Assembly: GCA_050331815.1 (NCBI GenBank)
Contig: JBHJGM010000004.1
Coordinates: forward strand, 124,001 to 188,000
Direction: 5' to 3'
DNA from: JBHJGM01 sp050331815
GTDB taxonomy: Bacteria; Verrucomicrobiota; Verrucomicrobiia; Opitutales; JBHJGM01
DNA length: 64,000 nucleotides
Shown here: one piece after another, positions 56,438 through 64,000 of the stretch
Layout: each line of letters starts with the position of its first letter
How positions within the stretch are numbered: the first letter of the stretch is position 1
Notes under the pieces: model-generated
Databases searched by the model: none
Seen by the model: the letters and a program-made list of their open reading frames with translations, nothing else
What the model was told of the DNA's origin: nothing
Made by a program: the position numbers and the translations under genes

Positions 56438-57913
56438 GTGTCCGCTGAGATGCACCTGAAGACCGCTGCCGAACTCTCCGCGCTGCTGGAGGCCGGGGAG
56501 ACCACCGCCGCCGGGCTGATGGAGGCGCTGATTACGCGTACCGAAAAAGTGGATACACAGGTGCGCGCTTTCAATTCGCGTGACGATGCCGACGCGCTCA
56601 AGCAGGCCAAGGCCTCGGACGAGCGGCGTGCCGCCGGTGCCGCTTTGGGTCCGCTGGACGGCATCCCCGTCTCCATCAAAGATGTGATTTCGGTCAAGGG
56701 GCAAGCACTCACGGCCTCGAGCAAAATTCTTTCGCGGTATGTTTCGCCGTATGACGCCCACGTGATCGAGCGGCTCAAAGCAGGTGGCGCGGTCATCTGG
56801 GGGCGGCTGAATCTGGACGAATTTGCGATGGGCTCCTCGACGGAGAACAGCGCCACGCACACCACCCGCAACCCCTGGGACACCGAGCGTGTGCCCGGCG
56901 GTTCCTCGGGGGGCAGCGCCGCTGCGGTTGCCGCGGGTGAGGTGCCGCTCACGCTGGGCAGTGATACCGGCGGCTCGATCCGCCAGCCCGCCGCGCTTTG
57001 CGGTGTGGTGGGGCTCAAGCCGACCTATGGTCTGGTCAGCCGCTACGGCCTGGCGGCGTTTGCGTCTTCGCTCGATCAGATTGGGCCCTTCGCGCGCAGC
57101 ATCGAGGATAGTGCCTTGTTGCTGCAGGCCATCGCCGGACACGACACGCGCGATTCGACCTCGATCAAGACCGAACTGCCCGATTACCGCGCGGCGCTCA
57201 GCGAAAAAAAAGGCCCCTGGACGCTAGGCGTGCCCAAGGAGTTTTTCATCGATGGGCTGGACCCGGAGGTTGCGCAGGCGGTACGGGCGGCCGTTGACTG
57301 GTATGCGGACGAGGGCTGCACCATCAAGGAGATCAGCCTGCCGCACACCGATCTTTCGGTGCCGGTCTACTATATTGTGGCGACGGCGGAGGCGTCCTCA
57401 AACCTGGCACGCTACGACGGCATTCGTTACACCCGCCGCGCCGAAAAGGCGGCCAGCGGGGTTGATTTGTTTTTCCAGTCGCGGGCCGAGGGCTTTGGCG
57501 AAGAGGTCAAGCGCCGCATCATCCTGGGCACCTACGTATTGTCCAGCGGCTATTACGATGCGTTTTATCTGCGCGCGCAGAAAGTGCGCAGCCTCATCCG
57601 CGCGGACTTTATGAAGGCCTTCGACGACGCGGGTGTGGATGCCGTCATCGGGCCCACCTCGCCCACGCCGGCCTTCAAGATTGGCGAAAAGGCGGACAAC
57701 CCGCTGCAGATGTACCTCTCAGACATTTTTACCATTTCCACAAACCTGGCCGGGCTGCCAGGCTTGTCCTTGCCGTGCGGCTTCAGCGAGACGCCTAAGC
57801 TGCCTATCGGCCTGCAATTGATCGGCCAGCCCTTCAAGGAGGCGGACCTGCTGGCCATCGCCCATGCCTATGAGCAGGCGCATGGCTGGAGCCGCGAAAA
57901 GCCCGCCGTGTAA
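56438..57913 (+). CDS. gatA: Asp-tRNA(Asn)/Glu-tRNA(Gln) amidotransferase subunit A
   Basis: A 491-residue amidase-signature enzyme that releases ammonia from glutamine. It starts at GTG 56438, with AGGAGG (56427-56432) five bases upstream. The Ser-cisSer-Lys triad is present: Lys81 (SIKDV), Ser156 (GGSSGGSAAAV) and nucleophile Ser180 (GSDTGGSIRQPA). The ammonia is passed to GatB, which amidates misacylated tRNA; this indicates that asparaginyl- and/or glutaminyl-tRNA is made indirectly. Confidence 0.97.
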   Translation: MSAEMHLKTAAELSALLEAGETTAAGLMEALITRTEKVDTQVRAFNSRDDADALKQAKASDERRAAGAALGPLDGIPVSIKDVISVKGQALTASSKILSRYVSPYDAHVIERLKAGGAVIWGRLNLDEFAMGSSTENSATHTTRNPWDTERVPGGSSGGSAAAVAAGEVPLTLGSDTGGSIRQPAALCGVVGLKPTYGLVSRYGLAAFASSLDQIGPFARSIEDSALLLQAIAGHDTRDSTSIKTELPDYRAALSEKKGPWTLGVPKEFFIDGLDPEVAQAVRAAVDWYADEGCTIKEISLPHTDLSVPVYYIVATAEASSNLARYDGIRYTRRAEKAASGVDLFFQSRAEGFGEEVKRRIILGTYVLSSGYYDAFYLRAQKVRSLIRADFMKAFDDAGVDAVIGPTSPTPAFKIGEKADNPLQMYLSDIFTISTNLAGLPGLSLPCGFSETPKLPIGLQLIGQPFKEADLLAIAHAYEQAHGWSREKPAV

Positions 57914-58126
57914 TGCCTGGCTTAAACAGATTCAGCCGAAACCACAGAATCAGTAGTCAGAGATGACAGGAGTGAGTAAACAGGATCTTGCCGTGCGTGT
58001 GAATGCACTCGGTGGGGAAGTACATCGTCTTACACCTTGCCCCTTTCAGAGGCGTTTTTTGAATGCTGTCTGAGCCCCTTTTTATGCGCACCTTGTTCAT
58101 CGGATTTTGATAGGGCTTATTCTCGC

Positions 58127-59593
58127 ATGGAATACGAAGCGGTCATCGGGTTGGAAGTGCACGTGCAGGTAAAGACACGTTCGAAGATGTTCACGCGCGC
58201 GCCATACGCCTTTGGCCAGGCGCCCAACACGCTCACCAATCCGGTGGTGATGGGCCTGCCGGGGGCGCTACCGGTGCTCAACGAGGAGGCGATCCGCCAG
58301 GTGGCGCGCATGGGCCTGCTCTTCGGCTGCACCATCGCCGAACGTTGCAAGTGGGATCGCAAAAACTATTTTTATCCCGATAGCCCGAAGAACTACCAAA
58401 TCTCCCAATACGACCAGCCCTTATGCCTGGGGGGCGAAGTTGAGATCGAGTTGCCGGCGCAGTCGCGCAACGTGATGGGAAGCCATCGGATGGTGCAACT
58501 CACGCGCATCCATCTGGAAGAAGACGTCGGCAAGCTCACGCACTTTCCCAACGACAGCCTCGTGGATTACAACCGGGCCGGTGCCGCCCTCGCCGAGATG
58601 GTGACTGAGCCCGATCTGCACAACTCCGAGGAGGTGGTCGCCTTCCTCAATGCCCTGCGCGTGGACCTGTTCAACGCGGGCATCTCCGACTGCGACATGG
58701 AGAAGGGGCAGTTGCGCTGCGACGCCAATATCTCCGTGCGGCCCAGGGGCAGCGATGTCTTGAATACCCGCACCGAGATGAAAAACCTCAACTCGGTCTC
58801 GGCGGTCAAGGCCAGCGTCGACTACGAGATCAAGCGCCAGATCCGCGTCTATCAGGAGGGCGGGAAGGTTGCCCAGGAAACCCGGCGATGGAACCCCGAA
58901 ACCGGCCACACCTCCTCACTTCGGGGCAAGGAAGAGGCGCACGACTACCGCTACTTTCCCGACCCCGACCTGATGCCCGTCGAGCTGCCGCGCGAGACTG
59001 TCGAGGCGCTCCAGGCGCAGCTGCCTGAAAAGCTCTTTGACTGCCAGCGGCGCTTTATGGAGCAGTTCGGCCTGCCGTACACGGTAACCTCGGTGATTTG
59101 TCCGAATCGCGAGCTGGTGGATTTTTTTGAGGCGGCGGTCGAAGCTCACGACAACCCGGCCGCGCTGGCCAATCTTGTCGCCAACGATCTGCTGCGCGAG
59201 TTGTCCGCCGGTCGCGAGGATGGGCAAGGGTCCCTGCCGCTGGAACGCTGCCCCATCCGCCCGGAGCAACTGGCTGGGCTGGTCCGGCTGATCGACGAGG
59301 GCGCGCTTTCAAAGCAGATCGCCAAGGAGGTCTTTGTCGAGATGTTCCAGACCGGGCAGGACGCCGCGGCGATCGTCGAAGCCAAGGGGCTCAAGCAAAC
59401 CTCCGACGCGGGCGAGTTGGAAAAACTCTGTCTGGAGGCCATCGAGGCCAATCCTAAAGCCGCGGAGGAATTTCGCTTCGGCAAGGAAAAGGCGATCAAC
59501 GCGCTCAAAGGCAAAGTCATGAAGGCAACCCGCGGCCAGGCCAATCCCGAGGTGGTGGACCAGACGCTGCGCACGCTGCTGTCCGCCGGCTAA
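58127..59593 (+). CDS. gatB: Asp-tRNA(Asn)/Glu-tRNA(Gln) amidotransferase subunit B
   Basis: A 488-residue kinase/amidotransferase subunit. The ATG at 58127 gives the consensus start MEYEAVIGLEVHVQVKTRSK; the frame is open 30 codons further upstream but that part is not conserved. Conserved features include KNYFYPDSPKNYQISQYDQP and a C-terminal tRNA-binding YqeY-like tail (MKATRGQANPEVVDQTLRTL). A 213-bp gap, without clear signals, separates it from gatA. Confidence 0.97.
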   Translation: MEYEAVIGLEVHVQVKTRSKMFTRAPYAFGQAPNTLTNPVVMGLPGALPVLNEEAIRQVARMGLLFGCTIAERCKWDRKNYFYPDSPKNYQISQYDQPLCLGGEVEIELPAQSRNVMGSHRMVQLTRIHLEEDVGKLTHFPNDSLVDYNRAGAALAEMVTEPDLHNSEEVVAFLNALRVDLFNAGISDCDMEKGQLRCDANISVRPRGSDVLNTRTEMKNLNSVSAVKASVDYEIKRQIRVYQEGGKVAQETRRWNPETGHTSSLRGKEEAHDYRYFPDPDLMPVELPRETVEALQAQLPEKLFDCQRRFMEQFGLPYTVTSVICPNRELVDFFEAAVEAHDNPAALANLVANDLLRELSAGREDGQGSLPLERCPIRPEQLAGLVRLIDEGALSKQIAKEVFVEMFQTGQDAAAIVEAKGLKQTSDAGELEKLCLEAIEANPKAAEEFRFGKEKAINALKGKVMKATRGQANPEVVDQTLRTLLSAG

Positions 59594-59939
59594 TCCAGCG
59601 GCGCGATTGCCCGCAGATGCTGAAAAATTTGTGGGAAAATTCCCTAGGGTGTTTTACGGATGAACCGGCTCGTTCGGGGCGTGTACTGCCTGGCTGGATA
59701 CAGCCAATGTCCTTGCCAGTGCGTGGCTTCGGCGTTGTTGAAAACGCGAATACAAGAGCGTTGAAAGCCGTAAAGGGCTTTGCTGATGCGGGCTGGGCGC
59801 GATCGGCGCGAACGCAGCGCTTGCCAAATGCCCTAGGCAAGTTTACTGTCTTTTTGTCGTTAAACAGTGCAACCCGCGCGGGTAAGACCCCTGCCCAGCG
59901 CCACCCCCACACGCCGGTTTCGGCCCCCCCCTCACATCC
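59594..59939. other. 346-bp gap without a clear gene
   Basis: No credible reading frame is visible. Two weak inverted repeats can be seen: CTTGCC/GGCAAG near 59819-59840 and ACTGT/ACAGT near 59845-59868. They could be part of a promoter or operator for the next gene, but nothing stronger can be supported. Confidence 0.3.
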
Positions 59940-60401
59940 ATGCCCAACCCAACTTTTTCCGAGGTCATTGACCAGATTCGTGCAGCCGACCCACGCTACG
60001 CTCCCGGTGCGTACCACTTCGTGCGGCAGGCGCTGGACTACACGCTGAAGCGTCCCGAGCGTCAGAACGCCGACGGCACCTCGAAGCACGTCAGCGGACA
60101 GGAACTGCTGGAAGGCATTCGCGAGTACGCGCTCGATCAGTACGGCCCGATGTCCATGGTCCTCCTGCACGATTGGGGGTTGAATCGCTGTGAAGACTTC
60201 GGCGAGATTGTTTTCAATCTCGTCGACTTCGGTGTGCTGGGCAAAACCGACAACGACCGGCGCGAAGACTTCGCGGGCGGTTATGCTTTCAGCGATGCCT
60301 TTCTGGCTCCCTTCGAGCCGGTCGTGCGCTCTCGCGAGGCGCAGAATCGCCTGGAAAGCGATGCTTCCGAGACTTCCTTGCAGGAACAGCCGCGAAACTG
60401 A
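59940..60401 (+). CDS. Planctomycete/Verrucomicrobia-restricted conserved protein (Minf_1886-like)
   Basis: A 153-residue protein whose core matches a family I know as restricted to Planctomycetes and Verrucomicrobia (Minf_1886 type): YHFVRQALDYTLKR, HVSGQELLEGIREYALDQYG, LHDWGLNRCEDFGEIVFNLV, LGKTDNDRREDF. The order helix, LLEG, QYGPM, W-G, D-F-G-x-I-V-F is diagnostic. The function is unknown. Its presence is strong evidence for the phylum of the host. It precedes the M16 protease gene on the same strand. Confidence 0.85.
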   Translation: MPNPTFSEVIDQIRAADPRYAPGAYHFVRQALDYTLKRPERQNADGTSKHVSGQELLEGIREYALDQYGPMSMVLLHDWGLNRCEDFGEIVFNLVDFGVLGKTDNDRREDFAGGYAFSDAFLAPFEPVVRSREAQNRLESDASETSLQEQPRN

Positions 60402-60478
60402 TTTCCGGAAAAAGCCCCCCGGGCGACATTTTCGGTTTGCGGGGTTGATCTCTTTTCAGCCCGTAGCGAGGTTTGGGC

Positions 60479-63067
60479 GTGCCCGAATCATCCGTTGTTA
60501 CTGCGCCCCTGCGAAGACCCGCTGGAGACGAAGCCCTGCTGGAGCGCATCTTGGAAGAAGATGTCGAGCGCATCCAGTTTGAGAACGGCCTGACCGTCGT
60601 CCTGAAGGAAGACGCCTCGGCAGGGCTGGCTTCGGTGCAGGCGTGGGTACGCACCGGCAGTATTCACGAGGGCCCGCTGGTTGGCTCGGGCCTGTCGCAT
60701 TACCTCGAGCACATGCTTTTCAAGGGTACGCACAAACGCGCCTGCCACCAGATCAGCGAAGACATCCATTCCTTCGGCGGCTACGTGAATGCCTACACCA
60801 GCTTTGATCGCACCGTGTACTACATCGAGTGTCCGGGTGAATCCGTGGAGGACGCCGTGGAAATCCTGGGCGACATGGTCCTACGGGCACGTCTAAGTGA
60901 CGAGGATGCGCAGACCGAGCGCGAAGTGATCCTGCGCGAAATCGACATGGGTATCGACGACCCCGACCGCCGCCTCTCGCAGACCCTCTTCGCCACGGCG
61001 TTTCGCCAGCATCCGTATCGGCATCCTGTCATCGGCCATCGCGAGCTTTTCAAGCAGGTCTCGCCCGAGCAGTTGCGCGCCTATTACCGGGCGCGCTACA
61101 CGCCGTCGAACATCACGGTGGTCGTGGTGGGCAACTTCGACCGCGACAGCCTGCTGGAATCGCTCAAGGCGCACTTTGAGTTTAATGCGAGTCCGCCGAT
61201 GGCCCCGGTCTACATCCCCCCGGAGCCCGAGCAGCTTTCCCACCGCGAAACCCGTGCCGATGGCGACGTCTCTATCGTGCGTGGCGGGGTCGCCTTTGCC
61301 ATTCCCAACCTGCGCCACCCCGACAGCCCGGCGCTCGATCTGCTCTCATCGATTCTCGGCAATGGCAACAGCTCGATCCTTTGGCAGCGCCTGCGCGAGG
61401 AGCGTAAACTGGTCCACCACATCGACACGCTCAGCTGGAATCCCGGAGAGTTTGGGCTCTTCTGGATTCAGTATGTCTGCGATCCGGGTCGCCGGCGCGA
61501 GGTGGAAGACGCGCTCTTTGAGGAACTGGGCAAGGTGGCCATGGAGGGCATCGCTCCCGATAAGCTGCGCAAGGCGCGGCGTCAGGCCCTGGTTGGCGAG
61601 ATCAACGCGCGCAAGACGGTTTCCGGCCAGGCCTCTCGCCTGGGCATGGCCGAGGTTGTGGTGGGTGATCTGGATTATTCGCGCATCTATTTCAAGCGGC
61701 TCGCGAAAATCCAGCCGGAGGATCTGGTGCGCGTGCTCGAACACTACCTTGCGCCCGACCGTCGCATCGCCGTCTCTCTCGAGCCGAAAGGCCAACTCGC
61801 CCCGGCTCCCAAGCGCGGTGTGCGTGGCAAGGCGCTGGAGTTTGAGGAGATTGTTTTGAACAACGGCACACGCATGCTGCTGCAGCCGGATTCGCGTTTG
61901 CCCAAGATTCACGTGCGCATGGCCAGCTTTGGCGGACCGCTGTACGAAGCGCCCGAGGAGCGTGGGCTGACCCAGTTGCTAGCCACCTTGCTCACCCGCG
62001 ACACGGCGGAGCTGTCCGCGCTTGAAGTGGCCGAGACCATCGAGGCCATCGGCGGCAGCTTTTCGGATTTTTGTGGCAACAATGCCTTTGGGGGCGCGAT
62101 GGAAGGCCTTTCCGACGACTTCGAGATCCTGCTGCGTCTGTTGCGCTCGAGCGTCTACGATCGTATCACCCATCCGGATACGTTCGAACTTGAGCGGCGA
62201 GCCCAGATCGCCGAAATCCAGGAGGAGGCCGACGAGATTGTCGACTTCGGCCGACGTAAGCTGCGGGAGATCTTCTACGGTGCGCACCCGTTTGGCTGTC
62301 CGTCCATTGGTACCATCGAGGCGCTCGAAGCGGCCACTCCGGCCTCCGTCGATGCCATGGGCGCACGTCTGTTGCGCCCGGAAAACCGTATTTTCGCCGC
62401 CACTGGCGATTTCGAGCGCAACCACCTGCTCGACGTCATCGGGCCCTTTTTTGAGGAAGCGCCTCGGAGCGATTTCAAGCCGGTGGAAGCCCCTTTTGAG
62501 GCGGTGGCCCAAACCGGGCGGGTCGACCTGCCGATGGACCGCCAACAATCGGTGGTCTTTCTGGCCTTTCCCGACTGTGGGGTCACGCACGCCGATGCGA
62601 CCGTGGGCGAGGTGGCCGACGAGATTTTCAGCGGCATGTCCAGCGCGTTGTTCCGGCGGGTGCGCGAGGAAAAAGGCATGGCCTACTTTGTGGGGGCCGC
62701 ACGCCTGCAGGGCATCGACCAGGGCATGTTCTATCTATACGCCGGCACCCATCCAGACATGGTGGACGCGGTGCTGGAAGAGATGCACGGCGAATTGCAG
62801 CGGCTGCGCACGGCGGCCATCACGCCCGAGGAGTTGAAGCGTTGCCAGACTCGGCTCAAAGCCCAGAAGCGCATGAGCCTGCAAAGCCCGAGCGCGCGGG
62901 CAATGGACGGCGTGCTCAACGCGCTATACGGGCTGCCTGTCAACGCCGTTAACAGCTACCCCGAGCGGGTCGATGCGGTCACCGTCGACGCGTTGGCTGC
63001 GTTTGGCACCACCTGGCTCAAGCCTGAGCACTCGCTGACCCTCGTTGTCGGACCCTCCGGCAGCTGA
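60479..63067 (+). CDS. M16-family zinc metalloprotease (two fused M16 halves)
   Basis: An 862-residue insulinase-type peptidase. The GTG start at 60479 has GAGG seven bases upstream. The inverted zinc motif HxxEH lies in SGLSHYLEHMLFKGT (His74, Glu77, His78), with the distal Glu ligand in the EREVILREIDMG helix. The second half (from about residue 450, EFEEIVLNNGTRMLLQPDSR) repeats the fold without HxxEH, giving the catalytic/non-catalytic pair that encloses peptides. The last domain has RVREEKGMAYFVGAARLQG. No signal peptide is seen, so a cytoplasmic role in peptide turnover is more likely. Confidence 0.93.
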   Translation: MPESSVVTAPLRRPAGDEALLERILEEDVERIQFENGLTVVLKEDASAGLASVQAWVRTGSIHEGPLVGSGLSHYLEHMLFKGTHKRACHQISEDIHSFGGYVNAYTSFDRTVYYIECPGESVEDAVEILGDMVLRARLSDEDAQTEREVILREIDMGIDDPDRRLSQTLFATAFRQHPYRHPVIGHRELFKQVSPEQLRAYYRARYTPSNITVVVVGNFDRDSLLESLKAHFEFNASPPMAPVYIPPEPEQLSHRETRADGDVSIVRGGVAFAIPNLRHPDSPALDLLSSILGNGNSSILWQRLREERKLVHHIDTLSWNPGEFGLFWIQYVCDPGRRREVEDALFEELGKVAMEGIAPDKLRKARRQALVGEINARKTVSGQASRLGMAEVVVGDLDYSRIYFKRLAKIQPEDLVRVLEHYLAPDRRIAVSLEPKGQLAPAPKRGVRGKALEFEEIVLNNGTRMLLQPDSRLPKIHVRMASFGGPLYEAPEERGLTQLLATLLTRDTAELSALEVAETIEAIGGSFSDFCGNNAFGGAMEGLSDDFEILLRLLRSSVYDRITHPDTFELERRAQIAEIQEEADEIVDFGRRKLREIFYGAHPFGCPSIGTIEALEAATPASVDAMGARLLRPENRIFAATGDFERNHLLDVIGPFFEEAPRSDFKPVEAPFEAVAQTGRVDLPMDRQQSVVFLAFPDCGVTHADATVGEVADEIFSGMSSALFRRVREEKGMAYFVGAARLQGIDQGMFYLYAGTHPDMVDAVLEEMHGELQRLRTAAITPEELKRCQTRLKAQKRMSLQSPSARAMDGVLNALYGLPVNAVNSYPERVDAVTVDALAAFGTTWLKPEHSLTLVVGPSGS

Positions 63068-63122
63068 GCTGGCTGGTGCATGCGATCGCCAGCGCGCACT
63101 TCAGTAGCTGCAACAGCGCTCC

Positions 63123-64000
63123 TTAAGCGGGGGCGGCAGGCTCCACCGTTGTCGGTAACCCCGCCACGCGCTTTCGGTGCAGGCGGGTGAGCAGTCCCTT
63201 GCCAGGAGCCAGCGCCCAGGCGGCCAGAAAGACCAGGCCTGTCACCACGGCGATCATGCCCGAGGTGCTGGTGCCCGCGAATCCGGTCCAGGCCGGCTCG
63301 AATTGCCGCACCAGTGTATTGATCCATTCGGGTACGAGCAGCGCCAGCACGTGACCCAGCGCCGCGGACACAATACCCACCCCCGCGCTGATCCAGAGCA
63401 TGCGCGACAGGCGGTCGGTCAGCAAAGAGGCGGTTGCCGCCGGCACGATCAGCATCGCAATCACAATGATGCTGCCCACCACCTCAAAGGCGGCGACTGT
63501 GGTGACGGCTACCATTGTCATCAACAGGTAGTGCATGAAGCCGGCGTGAATGCCCATCGAGGTGGCCAGGGCCGGGTCGAACGAGCTGAGGCGCAATTCT
63601 TTGAAGAGCGCCAGAATGATCCCGAGGTTCAGCAGCAGGACCGCTCCCAGCACGACCGCCGCGCGCGGCACCGCCAGCACGGAGTTACCCAGGTCCAGCC
63701 GCCAAAACGTATCGGCGTACGTCCACTCGATCGCCCCGTAGAGTACGCAGATGGGGTCGAGGTCGACGTGGTCGGCCGCCTGTACGATCAAGAGCAAGCC
63801 CAAGGCGAACAGCGTGGTGAACACAATCCCCATGGAGGCCCCGCGGTCGACCCGGCCCCAGGTACTGATCGCCTGGACAAACACCGCGGTCAGCACGCCA
63901 ACGATCGCCGCACCCACAAACATGGTCAGGCTGGAACGACTGCCCGAAATCAGAAACGCCAGTGCCAGACCCGGCAAAACCGCGTGGCTGATGGCGTCGC
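63123..64000 (-). CDS. Metal ABC transporter permease (ZnuB/MntB, ABC-3 family), 5' end beyond window
   Basis: A polytopic membrane protein of the zinc/manganese ABC-3 permease family. The frame is open at the right edge, so the N-terminus is missing; the first visible residues DAISHAVLPGLALAFL are the conserved family motif (usually GDAISHAVLPG near residue 60). Further hallmarks are GRVDRGASMGIVFTTLFALG, ALFKELRLSSFDPALATSMG, and AFEVVGSIIVIAMLIVPAAT. The C-terminal extension, about 40 residues, is basic. It should import a divalent metal with an ATPase and binding protein encoded upstream, outside the window. Confidence 0.93.
   Translation of the reverse strand, partial: DAISHAVLPGLALAFLISGSRSSLTMFVGAAIVGVLTAVFVQAISTWGRVDRGASMGIVFTTLFALGLLLIVQAADHVDLDPICVLYGAIEWTYADTFWRLDLGNSVLAVPRAAVVLGAVLLLNLGIILALFKELRLSSFDPALATSMGIHAGFMHYLLMTMVAVTTVAAFEVVGSIIVIAMLIVPAATASLLTDRLSRMLWISAGVGIVSAALGHVLALLVPEWINTLVRQFEPAWTGFAGTSTSGMIAVVTGLVFLAAWALAPGKGLLTRLHRKRVAGLPTTVEPAAPA

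Overview
The window is GC-rich (roughly 63-65 % by eye), densely coded bacterial chromosome with short intergenic gaps and no sign of prophage, insertion sequences, CRISPR, tRNA or rRNA. Several features point to Verrucomicrobiota, probably class Opitutia. These are a small protein of the kind known almost only from Planctomycetes and Verrucomicrobia (59940-60401), a GH30 hydrolase ending in an SHD1-like module (15593-17281), two PEP-CTERM proteins (47527-49152), an oxygen-type sulfatase, and a tRNA-dependent amidation route (gatCAB). The phylum call is confident; the class call is an inference.

Layout. 1-6300: truncated SNF2 helicase, a small conserved protein, YjbQ, an orphan type II/IV pseudopilin, a LysM lipoprotein and a NifS-like cysteine desulfurase. 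6448-10876: two paralogous exported proteins, recF, a TauE/SafE permease and ruvC. 10951-14320 (minus): YceI, an ECF sigma with probable anti-sigma, and queA. 14384-17281: a DegT-type aminotransferase converging on the GH30 gene. 17507-25196: a methyl-accepting chemotaxis protein with repeated sensor modules, a degenerate STAS-like protein, a sulfatase, an overlapping KefF/Kef-type K+/H+ pair, and tatA. 25475-33001 (minus): lipoprotein, rpoD, dnaG, VWA protein, TPR lipoprotein. 33069-38284: exported DUF362-like protein, 12-repeat Sel1 protein, an isolated nuoA, a PTS-EIIA / PK_C-like / diadenylate-cyclase fusion, a candidate structured RNA and rpmG. 38371-44143: Mrp/ApbC, TolB-like beta-propeller protein, DUF6886 protein, and a PhoD-fold protein that has lost its metal ligands. 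44322-47307: acylphosphatase and an ABC exporter operon. 47527-51450: two PEP-CTERM proteins and a soluble hybrid histidine kinase. 51638-59593: translation block rpmI, rplT, pheS, pheT, gatC, gatA, gatB. 59940-64000: the Planctomycete/Verrucomicrobia-restricted protein, an M16 protease and a truncated metal ABC permease.

How it fits together. Most of the window is housekeeping: replication and repair (dnaG, recF, ruvC, SNF2), transcription (rpoD, ECF pair), and translation (bL33, bL35, bL20, PheRS, GatCAB, QueA). The most interesting gene is the three-domain protein at 36554-37912. It joins a phosphorelay-type EIIA domain to a c-di-AMP synthase domain, which suggests that carbon or phosphotransferase status feeds into c-di-AMP production. 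A Kef-type K+ system lies about 12 kb away, and potassium transport is a classic c-di-AMP target, but a link between the two is speculation. Several proteins keep their fold while losing hallmark residues: the DnaG zinc ribbon, the PhoD-like protein, Mrp without CxxC, the STAS-like protein, and the altered RHR motif of the cyclase.
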